64,000 nucleotides of DNA from Archilochus colubris (lineage: Eukaryota > Chordata > Aves > Apodiformes > Trochilidae), in the NCBI GenBank assembly GCA_023079485.1, contig CM041092.1:7515127-7579126 (forward strand), given 5' to 3'. A program made the translations under genes and the position numbers. Below the pieces are notes generated by a model, which ran no database searches, was not told where the DNA came from, and was given only the letters and a program-made list of their open reading frames with translations. Of the stretch, positions 39,101 to 52,200 are shown in pieces; the first letter of the stretch is position 1, and each line of letters starts with the position of its first letter.

Positions 39101-42100
39101 ATTAAAAGGTTCCTGACCTTGTTTTCTTCTTAGGAATATATATCTTTAATTAAGAGAAAAGTTCTAATTAATCATATTGTTCTTTGGTGTTGATATAAAG
39201 CTATGCTGAGGCTAAAGGGGGAAGGATTGAGTGTGCCATTTTCTCAGACTCCTTCTGTGATTTACCAAACCCCATGTTTGAAAGCCACATAATAATAATT
39301 TCTCTGGATTCAATTATTTCCTTTTCTCTTTGTCACCCCAAATGAGTGACACATCCAGTAGAGAAGCAAGACAACACTGAATATACTTTTTGCTAATGAT
39401 TCACCTGAGCTTTGCACAAAACACAAACTCAGCACATATTCACCTTTCTAAATAGGCACAGATTTTTTTTGTCACAGATATTGCTGTGTGTACATAGTTT
39501 TATTCACCAGAGTGGATTTCCAGTTTTGAGTATGCCTTGAGCAAGTCCTAAGTGAATTTAAAGAAGCACTTCTGGTCTAAAGCACTGAAGTTCAGTGAGT
39601 ACATGAAAGCATAGACCATTCTTCTAAAGGAATTATTTTGGTGAACCAGCAATTTTTTGCTTCCAAATGTATCTCTAATGTATCACTGATTGAAATAAAA
39701 GGCCAGGATTCATTCTTCAATAAAAGCCAGATGAGCTTTTCCATCTAGGACATCAGTGCAGGTAGATTTTGTCCTCAGAATTATGTGGCTGGTAAAAATA
39801 AAATAAATTTAAAAAAAAATCTCAATAGACCTGTAGTTTGCTTGAGAATTTGGGGTATTCTAGAGAACATAAGCTTGATGATGCAAGAATTGGTTGTAGT
39901 AATGTAAAATATATATGGGTGTTGTTGGTACTATCTGCTCCTCTGGAAGCACCAGATCTGACCCACAGGAGCTGCATGGCACAGGAGTTTATTTCCTGAG
40001 CCAGTCTGGGATTAGAATCCACAGTGGAAAGATTGACAATTCTTGGAAGGAAATTATCTGAGTATTGGCCCTCATTCTTGTTTGGAGTATTTCAGGTGAA
40101 ATTTAGAGCCAGGTAATGATTATGAAGATAAATTTAAGTCAGAATTTTTTAAATCAGACTTGGGTCTTATTTTTATCCAATTTTCATTAGAGGTCATTCA
40201 TTAGGTCAGTTGCTCAAAATTGATTCATCCAATATTAAATGAGAACCTTGCAGTTACTGGCACTTCTATAATACAGAGAAAATGCCTGCAGATCCTTAAA
40301 AGGTTTCTGAAATGTCTCTAGCTGGATAGAGGGTAGGGCTTCCACACTATCAAAGCAACATTAAAAAGTACATTGTAGACTTTGCTGCTTTATGGTAGAA
40401 CAAAAACACACCCTGAGGTCAAGGGATTCTTTTGTAGCTCTGCTGTAGCCCAGCTCTCAATTCCATTACAGTTCTTGATAATCCTCTGCCTTATAGCAGG
40501 CTTTGTCATAATTTTTTCTACTTTCCAAGAACAACCTTGAAGAGGGTTTTGCAGTTTAATTTAAAAGCAATCTGGTCAGAAAAAGGTAGGTTTGCCTTTT
40601 AAGACACTTTTTGGAGACTGGTCTTCTTTGGTTGAATCCCTTAAATGTGTAATGTTCCAGAAAGGAAGTGTTGTTGGAATTTTCTGTTACATTTTGTTTT
40701 AAAGTCCACTACTTTAAGCTTTGTGTGCAGCAAAGAAGAATAAAGTAGAAGCCAGGAATATCCTTCAAAGCATATTTTATAGATAAGTTGCTAGCAACTT
40801 GATAGCAATTTTACAGATGTAGTGATAGCAAACGTAGGACATATAACATGTTGTAGATATAAGTGGGTTTGTCTTCCAGTGAAATGTCAGCATCATAATT
40901 ATTTGTATTGAGGCATCAAAATACCAAAGATGATATAGCCTTATCTGTGTATTCTAATACTGGTTTTATTCAGCAATGGTAGCCATATGATAACAAAAAA
41001 ATGCACTTCCTAAGCAGACTACTCTGTGAGGAGGAGAACCTGCATTCTTTGTGGTACCCCAGCTAATTTTCCTTGTCTCTGACTTCTTTCTTATTTTTCT
41101 GTATGGATTTCCCACAGGCATACCCATTTATTGTCAAGATATTGTGTCCTCACCATTCCTCTCCTATTTTTTCACCTGTATCATTTAAAACTGGTGCTAA
41201 CAGCTTGTGTGGTGGCCCAGGATTGCTCATTGTCTGACTACACACAAATCTAGACCACAGTTTTTTCTTTCCATAACCATACCATTTCTAGTCAACAGAT
41301 CCTTGCTCCAGTGTTATCTGCCTTTTTCCTCTTGGTTTCTCTCTGAAATCTGATAAACACCAGAACTGAGAAAGAATAATTCAAATTTGAATTCTGAACT
41401 TGCCTTTAAAAGGACACCCACTTGTGTTGAAAGATTTGATGTTATTCACCATTTTATGAACTACTAAAACTTTAGGTGTTTTTCCTGGAGTACTAAGTAA
41501 ACAGCTACTGAATTCATGTTTTCTCATTCTCAAGGAATGGAAATAGATGTGAAGGAAACAAGCCTGATTGATGGGGTAAATACATTAATTCTGACATGCA
41601 TCATCTTAAAACATGTCCATTAAGCCTGACATATTTGAGCAAACACATTTAGATTAAAGAACCCTCAAAACCTGGAGACAGATTAGGTGAGGTCTGTAAT
41701 GAATTACTGAGATAAATGTAAGAGAGTAAGTGACAGAGGGAAGATGGTGAATAAATTGATCTGCATTACAGCCTGTGCATTCAGGAAAGACAAGTTATAC
41801 ACATCACTGTGGAGGGGCAAAAGGGTCACCCAAAAGTTGCTTTAAGGTCAGGCAAATCCTTGCACCTCTTTAATGCATTTAATCAAGAACAATATTCAGC
41901 TAATAAAATATCTTTTGACCGCAAAACAAATCCTCTCTTGTCATGAAGTCTCAATTCCTGAAACACAACATACCACTGTCAGTGTTAATTCCTTTCATCA
42001 GGCAATTGATAGAAGTTGAGAAGAACCATTTAGCAATCATCTAATCACTGATACAGCACTTGAATCATTCACTTACGTGTGATTAGATAAAGGAAAAATG

Positions 42101-42660
42101 CTTGTTTTATCTTCCCCATCACCACATAGCAAAGATGTGGAGTATCTAGAAGCCCCTGCATGTGAGATTGCTGCCTCTAAAAACCATCAAACAAACCCAG
42201 TTATCACCAAATGAGTTTCCAACCTGGGTCTGATTCTATTTCAAATCTGCATGCTCAAAAATGTTATGTTTTTTTTACAGGTTACAGGTTTTTTTACAGG
42301 CATTAGGTTTTTCATGATTTCCCTATAAATGAGCCGTGTACAACTATGCATGCATTTATTTGTACATCAGTAACAAAGCCATTTTCTAAAGCCCTGTGTG
42401 CATGTGGAACCTGTGAGGTAGGTGTTAAATCTGTACATGCTGACTCTATTGCTTTACTAAGCATCCTTCCTGGGCTGGGACTTTGATGTGGGACTTCAGT
42501 GTAGCAGGCAACTTAAATAAGTGCTCACTTGCTATATCTACCCAGCTTGGCTATTAATCCAAAGCATTAAGTTTCTGACTGCTAAAATGATGAATTAATA
42601 AATAGTAAAATAAGCTGCTTGCTTCTAGCAACATATGGATCCAAACTTGTTAATAAAGTA

Positions 42661-42716
42661 ACATAAAACAAAACAAAACAAAACAAAATAAAATAAAATA
42701 AAATAAATTAAATAAA
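42661..42716. repeat. (AAAAC)n(AAAAT)n compound microsatellite
   Basis: Several AAAAC units are followed directly by several AAAAT units, ending in AAATTAAATAAAAA. This is a pentanucleotide repeat that changes type midway. No SINE body is recognisable beside it, so it is called a simple repeat. Confidence 0.88.
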
Positions 42717-44773
42717 AACTCAAAGCCTAGTGCAGTAAGGGTCCTGGAAGATATGGGAGGCAAGCTCCCAGCCTCCTTATCTGTCATGGTCTCACTGCCC
42801 TCAGAATACTTCAGACAGAAGGCTTGTGTGAAAGTGCACAAACCAGAGCTTGGCTAGGTAAAATGCAGTTGCATTTGTACTTTCAGTCACTTAAATGCCT
42901 CTGTCTGTTCCTCAAAGTTTGTACCATTTCATGCTTTCATGTAGAAAGCCCAAAACATTTACATTTTAATGCAGTTATCAAACACTGTACTTCCCTTTTG
43001 GTATTTTAAAATCTTCATTTTCTGATCCTTCAACACCATTGAAATGCCCTTTGTCTGTGCTTTACTTTTCTGAACCAGAATAGCTTAAATAAGGCATAAC
43101 CAAGGGGAAATCCAAACAGGCAGTAAGGTTTGCAAGACCAACTGATGCTCTTGTGTGTAGAAATACAACCCAGCCAGCTCATAGGTTGGATGTTCTGCTC
43201 AGGGACTTCAACAGTTGGGTTCTGAATATCTTCAAAAATGCTGTTCTAAAGCTGTGCATGGCAAATGTGCCATTCTTTGTATAACATTAATCAGTCCTGT
43301 GTTCTTATAGCTGCAATATTTATGTTACTGAAGATTCAATGTGGTCATGCTCTTGAGGGGTCTTCCAGGGCATCTACCATCCCAGGGCTTGCTTATCAGA
43401 AACAACACCCACTTGTGCATAAAGCTGATTAAATATTCTCTCCTCATACTGAGTTGCTCTGCATCTTTTCAGTGTTTTTTCTGTATTTTATTAGCATGTG
43501 TTTTTCATACAGGTGAGAAAGTGAATTGGCTACTCTGCATAATGTAGAGAGCTGTGAGAGGGACAGCATTATGTGAGTTTGGGCCACTAGAAATGGAATT
43601 AATATTATGTTCTACTGTCTGTTGACTTGTGTTTGGCATTTGGGTATATCTGCAAGGATTAATTTTGAAATGATGGTCTGGAGGAGCCTATTATAATAGA
43701 GTGAAACTTTCTGTGTATTTTTCTAGTTGTTACTTATGTTTCTTGAAGGTGATGGAGCACCTTGCCAATGTGAGTAATATGAAACTAACATCCATTAGTG
43801 TCTTCTAATTTATGTCAGCTTACCTTATTCACAGTCTGGCAATGACAAATCATCTTTGTACTTTAAAAGACAGTACACGTAGCACTTGTCTAATTGCCAG
43901 TTCTTCTGCAGCCCGCTGTTTAGCTTCTCTTCCTTCTGTGGAGAGAACTAATATTTTGGATCAACACTTCCTGATTAGCCACAATGATTTGCTGTTGATT
44001 TCCTTCATTGTCATTACGTTTATTCAGCCAGAAATACCAAAAAATTATCACAAGAATGAGAAGAAGTGTGACTCTTTATACAGTCTATATATAGGATACA
44101 GTCTAATTATCATTCAAGATACTGAGAATCTGCTGGTCTCATTCAGGCTTAAAATGTCAATTAAAGAGGATGACTGGGTTCTTCAGCTCTGAAGTTAATG
44201 CTGCTATGTTGATTTACACTACTTTGCAGGATGGCCCTATCTCTTTTCATTTTTATCACTCAAATCAGGACTGTGCCTGATTAAAAAACTTCCTACAGGA
44301 TAATACATGCCAGGATTCTCTATAACAGAATGAGCCCTTCTATTGCAGAGTCTTCTGCTTTACATCTTTGCTTCTGGCTAAGGCCATCTGTAGATGCTTA
44401 AGCCATGCACTTGCCATTAACTGTAATTCATACACCTGAAGTACAAGTGAGCAAACTGAAAATGATGTTGTCTTTGCCATTTTTAATTGAATTTGAGGAG
44501 CTGGGACTTATGTCTTCAGTCAGAGACTTCGATTGTGGCAATTGGATTATGCAAGCCATTGTAGCATTTCATAGAAAAACAGACCTAAAAAATAAAAATA
44601 AAAAAGTCACTATACTAGAGAAATAATACCTATACATTTAGTGAAAAGTTTAGAATTTCTCAGTGCTTAGGCAATCCATTGTGAGGAAAATAAAAAGAAC
44701 TCAACAAATATATCTATAATGAATAATTTCCCTATTTTCTGCCTTTTTTTTTTTTTTTTCCTTTTTGTTCTAG

Positions 44774-44823
44774 AAAATGGACTTCCTGAAAAAAAATCCA
44801 TTCATTCCTCTGGCCTTAAGTAA
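44774..44823 (+). CDS. NCKAP5: Possible alternative last exon of NCKAP5 (candidate)
   Basis: A very strong acceptor (16 T, then CCTTTTTGTTCTAG ending at 44773) opens a frame that fits the phase-1 end of the exon at 34724-34802. The left-over G plus AA gives Glu, then NGLPEKKSIHSSGLK and a TAA stop at 44821-44823. An AATAAA signal stands at 44991-44996, about 170 bases downstream. If it is used, the protein would end shortly after the acidic segment and lose all later exons. Against it: T-tracts ending in AG occur by chance in AT-rich introns, I recall no such isoform, and splicing as an internal cassette (GTAATG donor at 44820) would add 46 nt and break the frame. It is a prediction only. Confidence 0.25.
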
Positions 44824-45587
44824 TGATGTTTTCTTACCAGCTTCTGCTTCCATGCAGTTAGTTTCACAATGATTCAGCTGGTTAGCAGTAGCTGAACTTG
44901 AGTACTGAAATGGAAAGATTATAGGTTTACCTAAAAGTTACTCAGGGCTCTCTCTGCTCTGTTAATGAGTTTTCACTTCATTAATTAAGAAATAAAATCG
45001 GGCTGTTTCAGGTGTTTATGTATATTTGTAATTGTTTATTAGTAGTACTCTTAAGTCATCTGCAGAGCAGAACTAGAATTATTTAAAGCTTCATTTAATA
45101 TTCATGTGGCTTTAATTTCAGACTTTTTTTTTTTTACTAATAAACAAAAAGCAGTACTGTCACTAAAATAAATACAGTATATTCTCCTGTGCATTTGCAA
45201 AACCCAGAGCATCCTATGCACTTTTATACAGGTCTGTGTTTACCAGAGTCAAAATTTATGCTTAAAGCACTATCACTAATCCTGTCTGTTGGGAATAGAA
45301 AATCAAAGTATCTCAACATGAGTAGAAACAAACTCTAATTTATAAGAGATGCTTCAGAGCAGGCCAATCATTGGTTCCATCCCATTATGCTTAAATTCTT
45401 CGAATGCACTGGTCAGTGAACAGAAACCTTCACTGGATGCTAAGTGTGACCTCTTCTCCTTTGTAAATGCATCCTAATACAGTTATTCCCAAACTCAAGT
45501 TAAACCAGCCACCTCTAATAGTATTAGCAAAAATAACAATCTTAATTCTTCCTGCAAATGTTTTGCAGCTGGCTATTAATTCCTGAG

Positions 45588-45752
45588 CAACCACCAAAGG
45601 CTCCGTAACCCTTACAGTAAAGAAATTCTGCCTCGTGTTGAGGTGGAACTTCTTGTGCTCTATCTTGAATCCATTGCCCCTCATCCTATCACAGGGCATA
45701 AATGAGAAGAGGTTGTCCCTTCCTTCTAAACACCCAACCCTCATCTATGCAA
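45588..45752 (-). mobile_element. Old CR1 3'-region fragment
   Basis: GTAAAGAAATTCTGCCTCGT is followed by TTGAGGTGGAACTTCTTGTG, CATTGCCCCTCATCCTATCA and GGGCATAAATGAGAAGAGG. This is the reverse complement of a typical avian CR1 3' region. It is more diverged than the 6.5 kb and 17 kb copies, lacks the terminal tail and grades into unrecognisable sequence on both sides. Confidence 0.78.
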
Positions 45753-47584
45753 TAGAAAGAACAGTGAATAAGTCAATAAAATCTGTCTTCATTGTGCTTT
45801 TTATTATTATTGTTATTATAAGTAAGCAGAAATTGGAATCCCAGATTCAAGCAGTTCACTTTTAGAACTAGCTTGTGAAAATACACTGCTCACTCCTCCT
45901 CCCATTTATCCCTCTTTAGTATACATTAGAATTAATTCCATTTCACCAATACAGTACCCTGGGAATATCAGGGCTGGGAAAGCTTGAGTCTTTTCTAGTT
46001 TTACCTAGGACAGCCTTCAGGGTTTTTCGGTTTTGCATACTCATTATTCTTCAGATCTGATAGAAAAGAATAAAGTGTTCATCTTTGACTAATTGGATCA
46101 AATTATGGTGTAAACCCAGAAGGAATAATCTACTAAAAACTGGCATTGAATTAGCAGAAATACATTCATTTCTTTGTGGTTGCTTTAGCATTGCAGATGA
46201 AGAGGAAGATGTGGAAGTAAAGAGATCTGTTTTGCCATCTGTAGTTTAAGTTCTTCCTGCCAATGCCACATGTAGCTTAAAGATGTTTATTAACTAATAA
46301 AGCAATTTTCCAGAGACCTATTTATGTTTGAAATATTACTCTGAAAAAAAAAAGAAAAAGTATTAATTAATAATTTGGCATGTTTCAAAATACTAGAAAA
46401 CTATACTCCCTTTATGTTTCAGAAGAAAACAGCTACATGTTCTCTGATACCTGATGTCAGCTTAGGAGGAAGTCTTGAATTTTCTAACGCAAATAAAAGT
46501 AATTTTTTAGATTTTGTGCATTCTGTTACTGATGAGAATTATGCCCTTTCATTTTAGTGTCCTAGATACTCCTTGCAGAAAGGACATTCAATCTTCCCTA
46601 TCTCTCAAAACCTCCTTTCAAGGCTTAAGTGGTTCTGTGCTTCTGAAAACAGCCTGCTGGAAATTTCCCAGTGAAACTGTTCTTGATACAGAGCTATTTT
46701 TTGACTGATTTTTTTTTTCCTCCTGAAAATGTCTTATTTCTATGGAAAATGCTGGTGGTTACTCAAAGTTTTCAGATGAAATTTGTGTCAATCATGTGCA
46801 GTTTTTAGGCTGAAAGTTGAAAATTTATGTGAGGGAGATCTCAAACCAGCTGTAGTGGTGAGCACAGGGGAGAATTCCATATTTTTCATGAAGTGGGAGG
46901 CTTCTTTGAAAGAAAATATGTCCCTGTACTGCTAGGATTATATATAGAACTGACTAAAGCAGAACTACCTGTGATCTTTTTTGACCTAAACTACAGATAC
47001 CCTCTTTGCTGCTGTTTATTTTTAATGTTAAGATAGATAGTCCATCAATTTTAACCCTTCTTTAACTTTGCCACCTCCAAACAGCAAGTTTGTGCCAGTC
47101 ATTTGCAGTAGAGATAAATTCTTTTTGCAGTACTTGCATGTGGTACCCATCAGTCTGTTTCATCACTAACATTGTGACTCTACCTGATGGGGAATTTCTG
47201 AGGTTTTTTATCTCCTTCTGGAAATCCTGACCCCCTCAAGCAGCACTGAGACACCACTGCCTTCTGTCAGTCATGGCACAAGCTGGTAGAGAAGCTTTAC
47301 TTTACTGTAATTATTTCAGCTCAGGACCTTTAAGTCCTTCCCTGTCTGCCCACATCCAGAAATGGCTCCTCTCATGCTAATTCCAAGTGGATGAATTGCT
47401 TGACCATTTTGAATGACATTATTTATGCCCATGAGACAAAATACCTGCTTAATAGAATTGCCTGATTATTTTTGCTCTGTGGGTAAAACTTTGGATCTTT
47501 TGGTTTGTTTAATTGTGGTTCTTTATTGTAATGGTAATGATATAATTCACATGTTGTTTTAACTAGATGATCAAAATAACCATG

Positions 47585-47650
47585 GGTGTTATATGGGTGA
47601 TTATATATATATCTGTAATATATATATATGGTGTTATGGGTGAATATATA
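47585..47650. repeat. TA microsatellite with duplicated flank
   Basis: Two near copies of GGTGTTATATGGGTGATTATA and GGTGTTATGGGTGAATATATA surround a (TA)n tract with a short CTGTAA interruption. This looks like slippage or local duplication. Confidence 0.7.
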
Positions 47651-49024
47651 GACTTCTTAAAAGGATAACAGTCCCTAGGTAAAGAAAGACTGGTGTGTGG
47701 TTTGTGAATAGACTAAGCATCTGTGAAACTCTTTTAATATACAACATAAAAAGACTTTATTAGAATGCAAATCTTTACCTGATGAAAGAATTTGAAGCTC
47801 TCTATTCAGTTAAAGGTTTTTTTACACAAACATGTGGCAACACATCCCCCTTAGTAAAAGTATCTTTTCACCGTGATGAAGAAATATGTAACGGAAGCTG
47901 TGTTTGAAAGCTATATTGGTGCTTTATGTCTTTTATATTAAATTAATAAAATCTCTTGGATATGCTCTAGGGCTCAATGCAGGCTTACAGGAGGTTAACA
48001 TTAGAAAGACCAACATGTACTTAATCGGAAAGTGAGACAGATTTTTCTCTTTTGAGTAATACTCTATTTTGCATCAGTGTAGAACTCAGTCTGAAGCAGG
48101 CTGGACCCACATTTCTTGGGCTGTGTGTGCTGGATCAGTTCCCTTCATAGTGGTTTTTCTATGTTGTGGGGTTTTTTCCACCAGGTTGATTTTCCTGTCA
48201 CATGCATTATAGAAAAAGAGTAAGAGAGTGCTATGTAACTACACAAACCAGCATGGTACCAGATCACTGAGAGCTCCTAGCACTTGCAGACTGACTGGTA
48301 CCAAGGCCTCTGAAGGAGCACAAAAGCAACATCAGCAGTCAGCTTCCCTGGGTGTTCTCTCCCAATTCCATAGGATTTGTACCAAGGATTGTTCCTTCAC
48401 TAGTGGTGGCATGTTTGTGTCAAATGTTTCAGAAGATACTGAGAAAGTTGAAAAATAATTAGGTTTCACAATTTGTTTGTATTTTTAAATGGGCTCAGGA
48501 GAATGCCTGAAAACACTGTAATGAATTCTAGGTTGTCAGTTCTTGTCAGTGAGCTGTTGTTTACTTCTAACTCTTTAAATTTTGCCATTTTAGAGAAAGA
48601 TATAAAAAAAAACAAACCACAAACATACAGAAGGAGCTGATATTTTAATTTTCTTCAGTGATGATCTAATTTTTGGAATTCCTGATACCTACCAGCCTAA
48701 ATGTCCCTTTTCTATCCTCTCCCCTGTCCATGCTGTCAGAATAGCATGTAATTTTGGAAGACCCTTTTTACTCCACCTAATTTGGATGCTGACTCCATGT
48801 TGAAGAGGTCTTGGTGATCTACTGATACCAGAACACTGATACAACAGTATTGATGTTGGAATACAGCAAAGCCTGTCCATCTGAACAAATTACCATGTTG
48901 TCCAGTTGAGATAGGACATGAACTGCATAATGACCTTGCCTGTGAAAATATTAAACCCAAAAATTATTGAGGAGTAGGGAGTTCAACAAACTTTGTTTTA
49001 TGTTAAATCCTTTTGCTTAGTGGC

Positions 49025-49250
49025 TGAGAAGCTTCTCTGTAGTGAAATGAGGCAACCAGGTGCCACTAATTGCCAGGTAGTGGGCATGAGCTTGTGTCAA
49101 GCCCACCTGTGCCTAATTAGGGTGGGCCCCCACTGTGCATGAGCAGGACTAGGAGGCCAACCATAATTAGGCACAGGTGGGCTTGACAAGCTCATGCTCA
49201 CTCCCTGGCAATTAGTGGCACCTGGTTGCCTCATTTCACTACACTTCTCA
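49025..49250. repeat. Near-perfect inverted repeat (palindrome), unclassified
   Basis: The left arm at 49041-49119 (starting AGTGAAATGAGGCAACCAGG, ending GTGCCTAATTA) is the reverse complement of the right arm at 49164-49240. Of 77 aligned positions 75 match, with two mismatches and one 2-nt bulge. A further TGAGAAG / CTTCTCA pair at 49025-49031 and 49244-49250 extends it beyond small unpaired segments. The 44-nt spacer is G/C-rich and can pair partly (GGTGGGCC with GGCCAACC). Within each arm an AATTAGGCAC-type word recurs as AATTAGTGGCAC, hinting at a smaller building block. It lies in an NCKAP5 intron, so the pre-mRNA would carry a long hairpin. I cannot assign it to a repeat family. It could be a foldback/MITE-like transposon, a recent inverted duplication or a hairpin-RNA source. 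No clear target-site duplication was found by eye. Confidence 0.92.
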
Positions 49251-52200
49251 ACTTTAAAAGTCTTCCTCATTGGCCACAAAGCTCTTCCAAGACTTTGTCA
49301 TCAAAAGATTTCCCATTCCAAGAATTTTCTCTAAAACCTTCCTTGTTTCTGTTTTCCATTTTGAGGAATGTTCCTCTACAGTAGGGACTTCCAGGGACTT
49401 TGTTTTCTGCCAAGACTCAAATCCACAGGATGGAAGGGAGGGGAGGAGAGGAGCTATTTCAATCTTTTAGACTTCTGATTCCAGTCCTATTGTTCAGTGA
49501 AATGGCAGATGGTGAGTCTGTCTCTGTCTGTGTAAAATCTAATACTACAAAGAAAACCAAAAAAAACCCCAGAGCAACAGGATCAGGCAAGGAATTTGGC
49601 CTGCATGCCAGGAAAGGTTCACTAGCAAAAGCAATTAAGCTCGTGTGTGACTCTTTTTCAGACTTCAATGTTTTGCAGACTCATTTTTCATCTCAAATAT
49701 TGTTGCAGCATCAGAGATTTAACTTGTACATGTTTTCATTATGTGCATGTGCAGCTCTCACTGATCAATGTCAGTGTCAGAGCAACTGATGAGATCAGAT
49801 GGGCCATGAACAGTTTGGTTTGAAAGCTGTCACTGAGATGTATAATGCATTTTTTTTATTCTGCAGTTGCTTCATGGAATTGTCAAAAACAGTGCAAGAT
49901 AATGGGCATCCATTCATTCAGTAATACAGTTTCTTCTGAGAAATACATTTTTATTTGTATAAGATATCTTTAGGGAGGAATTAGTTAAAAAATTAGTGAA
50001 AAAATTAACATAGATGAAGAATTTAGTGGTGTACAATGTTGGACAAGGATTTTAAGGATTGCTCAATATAGCTGAGTCACAAGATTTTTCAAAACACTCT
50101 TTCAGTGTCACAATGGGAGTTACTGAGATTTTAAAACTTTGAAAGGCTGCCCCTTTTGTAGTTGTTTATAACTAAATTTAGTGAACTGCTTTTAGAAATC
50201 AGTTTTCTATATGTTACGTTTCCTTTATCATGGATAAAATCTCTATGAAGACTACAGTCAATTAAAAATATTTTCCTCTTTAATTAAATGTAACACTTCT
50301 GGTGTGCTCCTCCATCACTCTACCAATTATTTTGGGAACAGCAGGAGACTATTTCTGGGAGGGATGGCCTTTGGTATTAATTTCTCTTGATTTTATGCCA
50401 TTGCTGTGGTAGTCAATTCCGAGACATAATAAGGATGACAGTCCTCATGTCACTAAGAAATGTGACCTTAGAAGATAAAGTAGAGTTCATCTTCCAGTTC
50501 ATCCTGAGCAGAACTTAGCTTTGCTCTTTGATATAGATTCTGAATCTCCTTAATTTTCTTGTAATTAGGAGGGACTGACTCTTTTAGTTCCTTAGAGTGC
50601 TCAAAAAGGGAAAAGTACTACAAAATCAGTACTACAGTGCTACAGAATCTTTTAAAGTCCTTGTGTAAAAAGTCAGGTCCAGCACTGACTGTACAGACCA
50701 GGAAGGGGAAACTCCAGAGTTTTGTTTTTCAGGATGTTCTTTTCTGTGGTGCTTCCAGTTTATTGAAGAGCTCTGCCTCTCCAACAAGTATTGCATAAAT
50801 GTCTTTCTTCTGGTCAAGAAAAATAATGGACATCTTTCCTCATTCTGTATTTTTCTTTATTTACTAACTCATACTGATAGTCAGTAGTTGAAGCGTTGCC
50901 TGTCCATGAGCTAAGGACAGACCTAAAATTTTAACTGCAGTCTGTTATATCCCAAGAGGAACTGCTCACCCATTTCTAGGTAGGTATTCAAAAGCAAAAC
51001 AAAAAGTATATTAGAGGAAGGATAAATGGAATAAGAGGGTTGTATGATTCTTTTCTTTTTCATGTTTCCTAGATAACCGTCATTATGGCACATTAGCTCA
51101 AAACGGTGAGGGAAAATATAGTTTCCAGCTAGCCATGATTTCCAGCCTATATCTTCTTTTACTTATGGAAAGTATAAATTGGGAAGCAGTACATGTATGA
51201 CAGAAATCAGTCACTTGTTGCCCTTTTGAAAGGTTGTGCTGAGGTTGTTTTGTGGTTGCACCTCAGCTCGACCCTGAAAGGTTAATGTGCTCCCTGTGAC
51301 TCTCAGTCTTGCTTTGATCTTAAGTGACAAGGATATGGTAATGAGGACCATGAAAATATAGACTGCTTCTCATTTGACAAGATCCAGGAACGCTAATTTA
51401 TCTGCAAGTAATTTCTTTCTTGCTATCAAGCGTGGCCCATTGAGATGAAGGTATTTACAGAAAATGACCATGTTAATGTTCTTCTTTAAAAAACAAACAG
51501 GCAAAGCTGGTAGAGGAGAAATATTTCTGCATTTCTGAGAGTACTAGAAACACTGCAGAGGAGAAACAATGAAAATTACTTGACAGAGGACTGCTAACTA
51601 CAACAGACTTAAATTACAAATAGACATAAAAAAATCAATACTCGGGAACACAGAAAATAGAGATGGAGAAGATATATTGGGTCATATTCTGCATCATCTG
51701 CTATAGTCCAGTTGTTCAATACAGTCTATCTTTTACTCAGTGTAGCCTTAAATTGTGTAAAGCAAAGGAAATTCCTCTACTTCCTTTGGGAGTGTCTGCC
51801 ACAGACTGAAGATCTCACTGTCAGGGGATGTTTCCAGGCATTTAACCTACGTTATGCTCATTTTCCAACCATTAGTGCTGAAGTTGCCTCCTTGGTGTTT
51901 ATACCTCTCAGAAGGACTTTTTCACTGTAGTCCCTTTGATAGCATTTGCTCATTTTACAAACAAAAGGCAAGTGTCTGGAAATTGATATGGAAGGGTGGT
52001 AGTGTTACCTCCTGGCTGCTAGAATAGCACCATGCCTACATCTACACTTGCATCTCTCTGTTCCACAGTTAGTAGAACACCTTTTTGAGTGGGATAAATA
52101 AGCTGTGTCTGACTCTGCTCTTTCCAAACCAAGTACTTAAGGTCTCCTTGTCTGGCATTGAGTTGGAAAGTGTATGCTTACCCAAAATGGGGTTTGTAGA

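Noticed and set aside
43750..43771. 21-nt segment between TTGAAG and GTGAGT in the 17.9-kb intron
   Set aside because: The phase is open, but the AAG acceptor is weak and the segment too short to support without RNA evidence.
43812..44192. 126-aa open frame in an intron
   Set aside because: No recognisable domain and no splice sites in a matching phase; it is probably chance.
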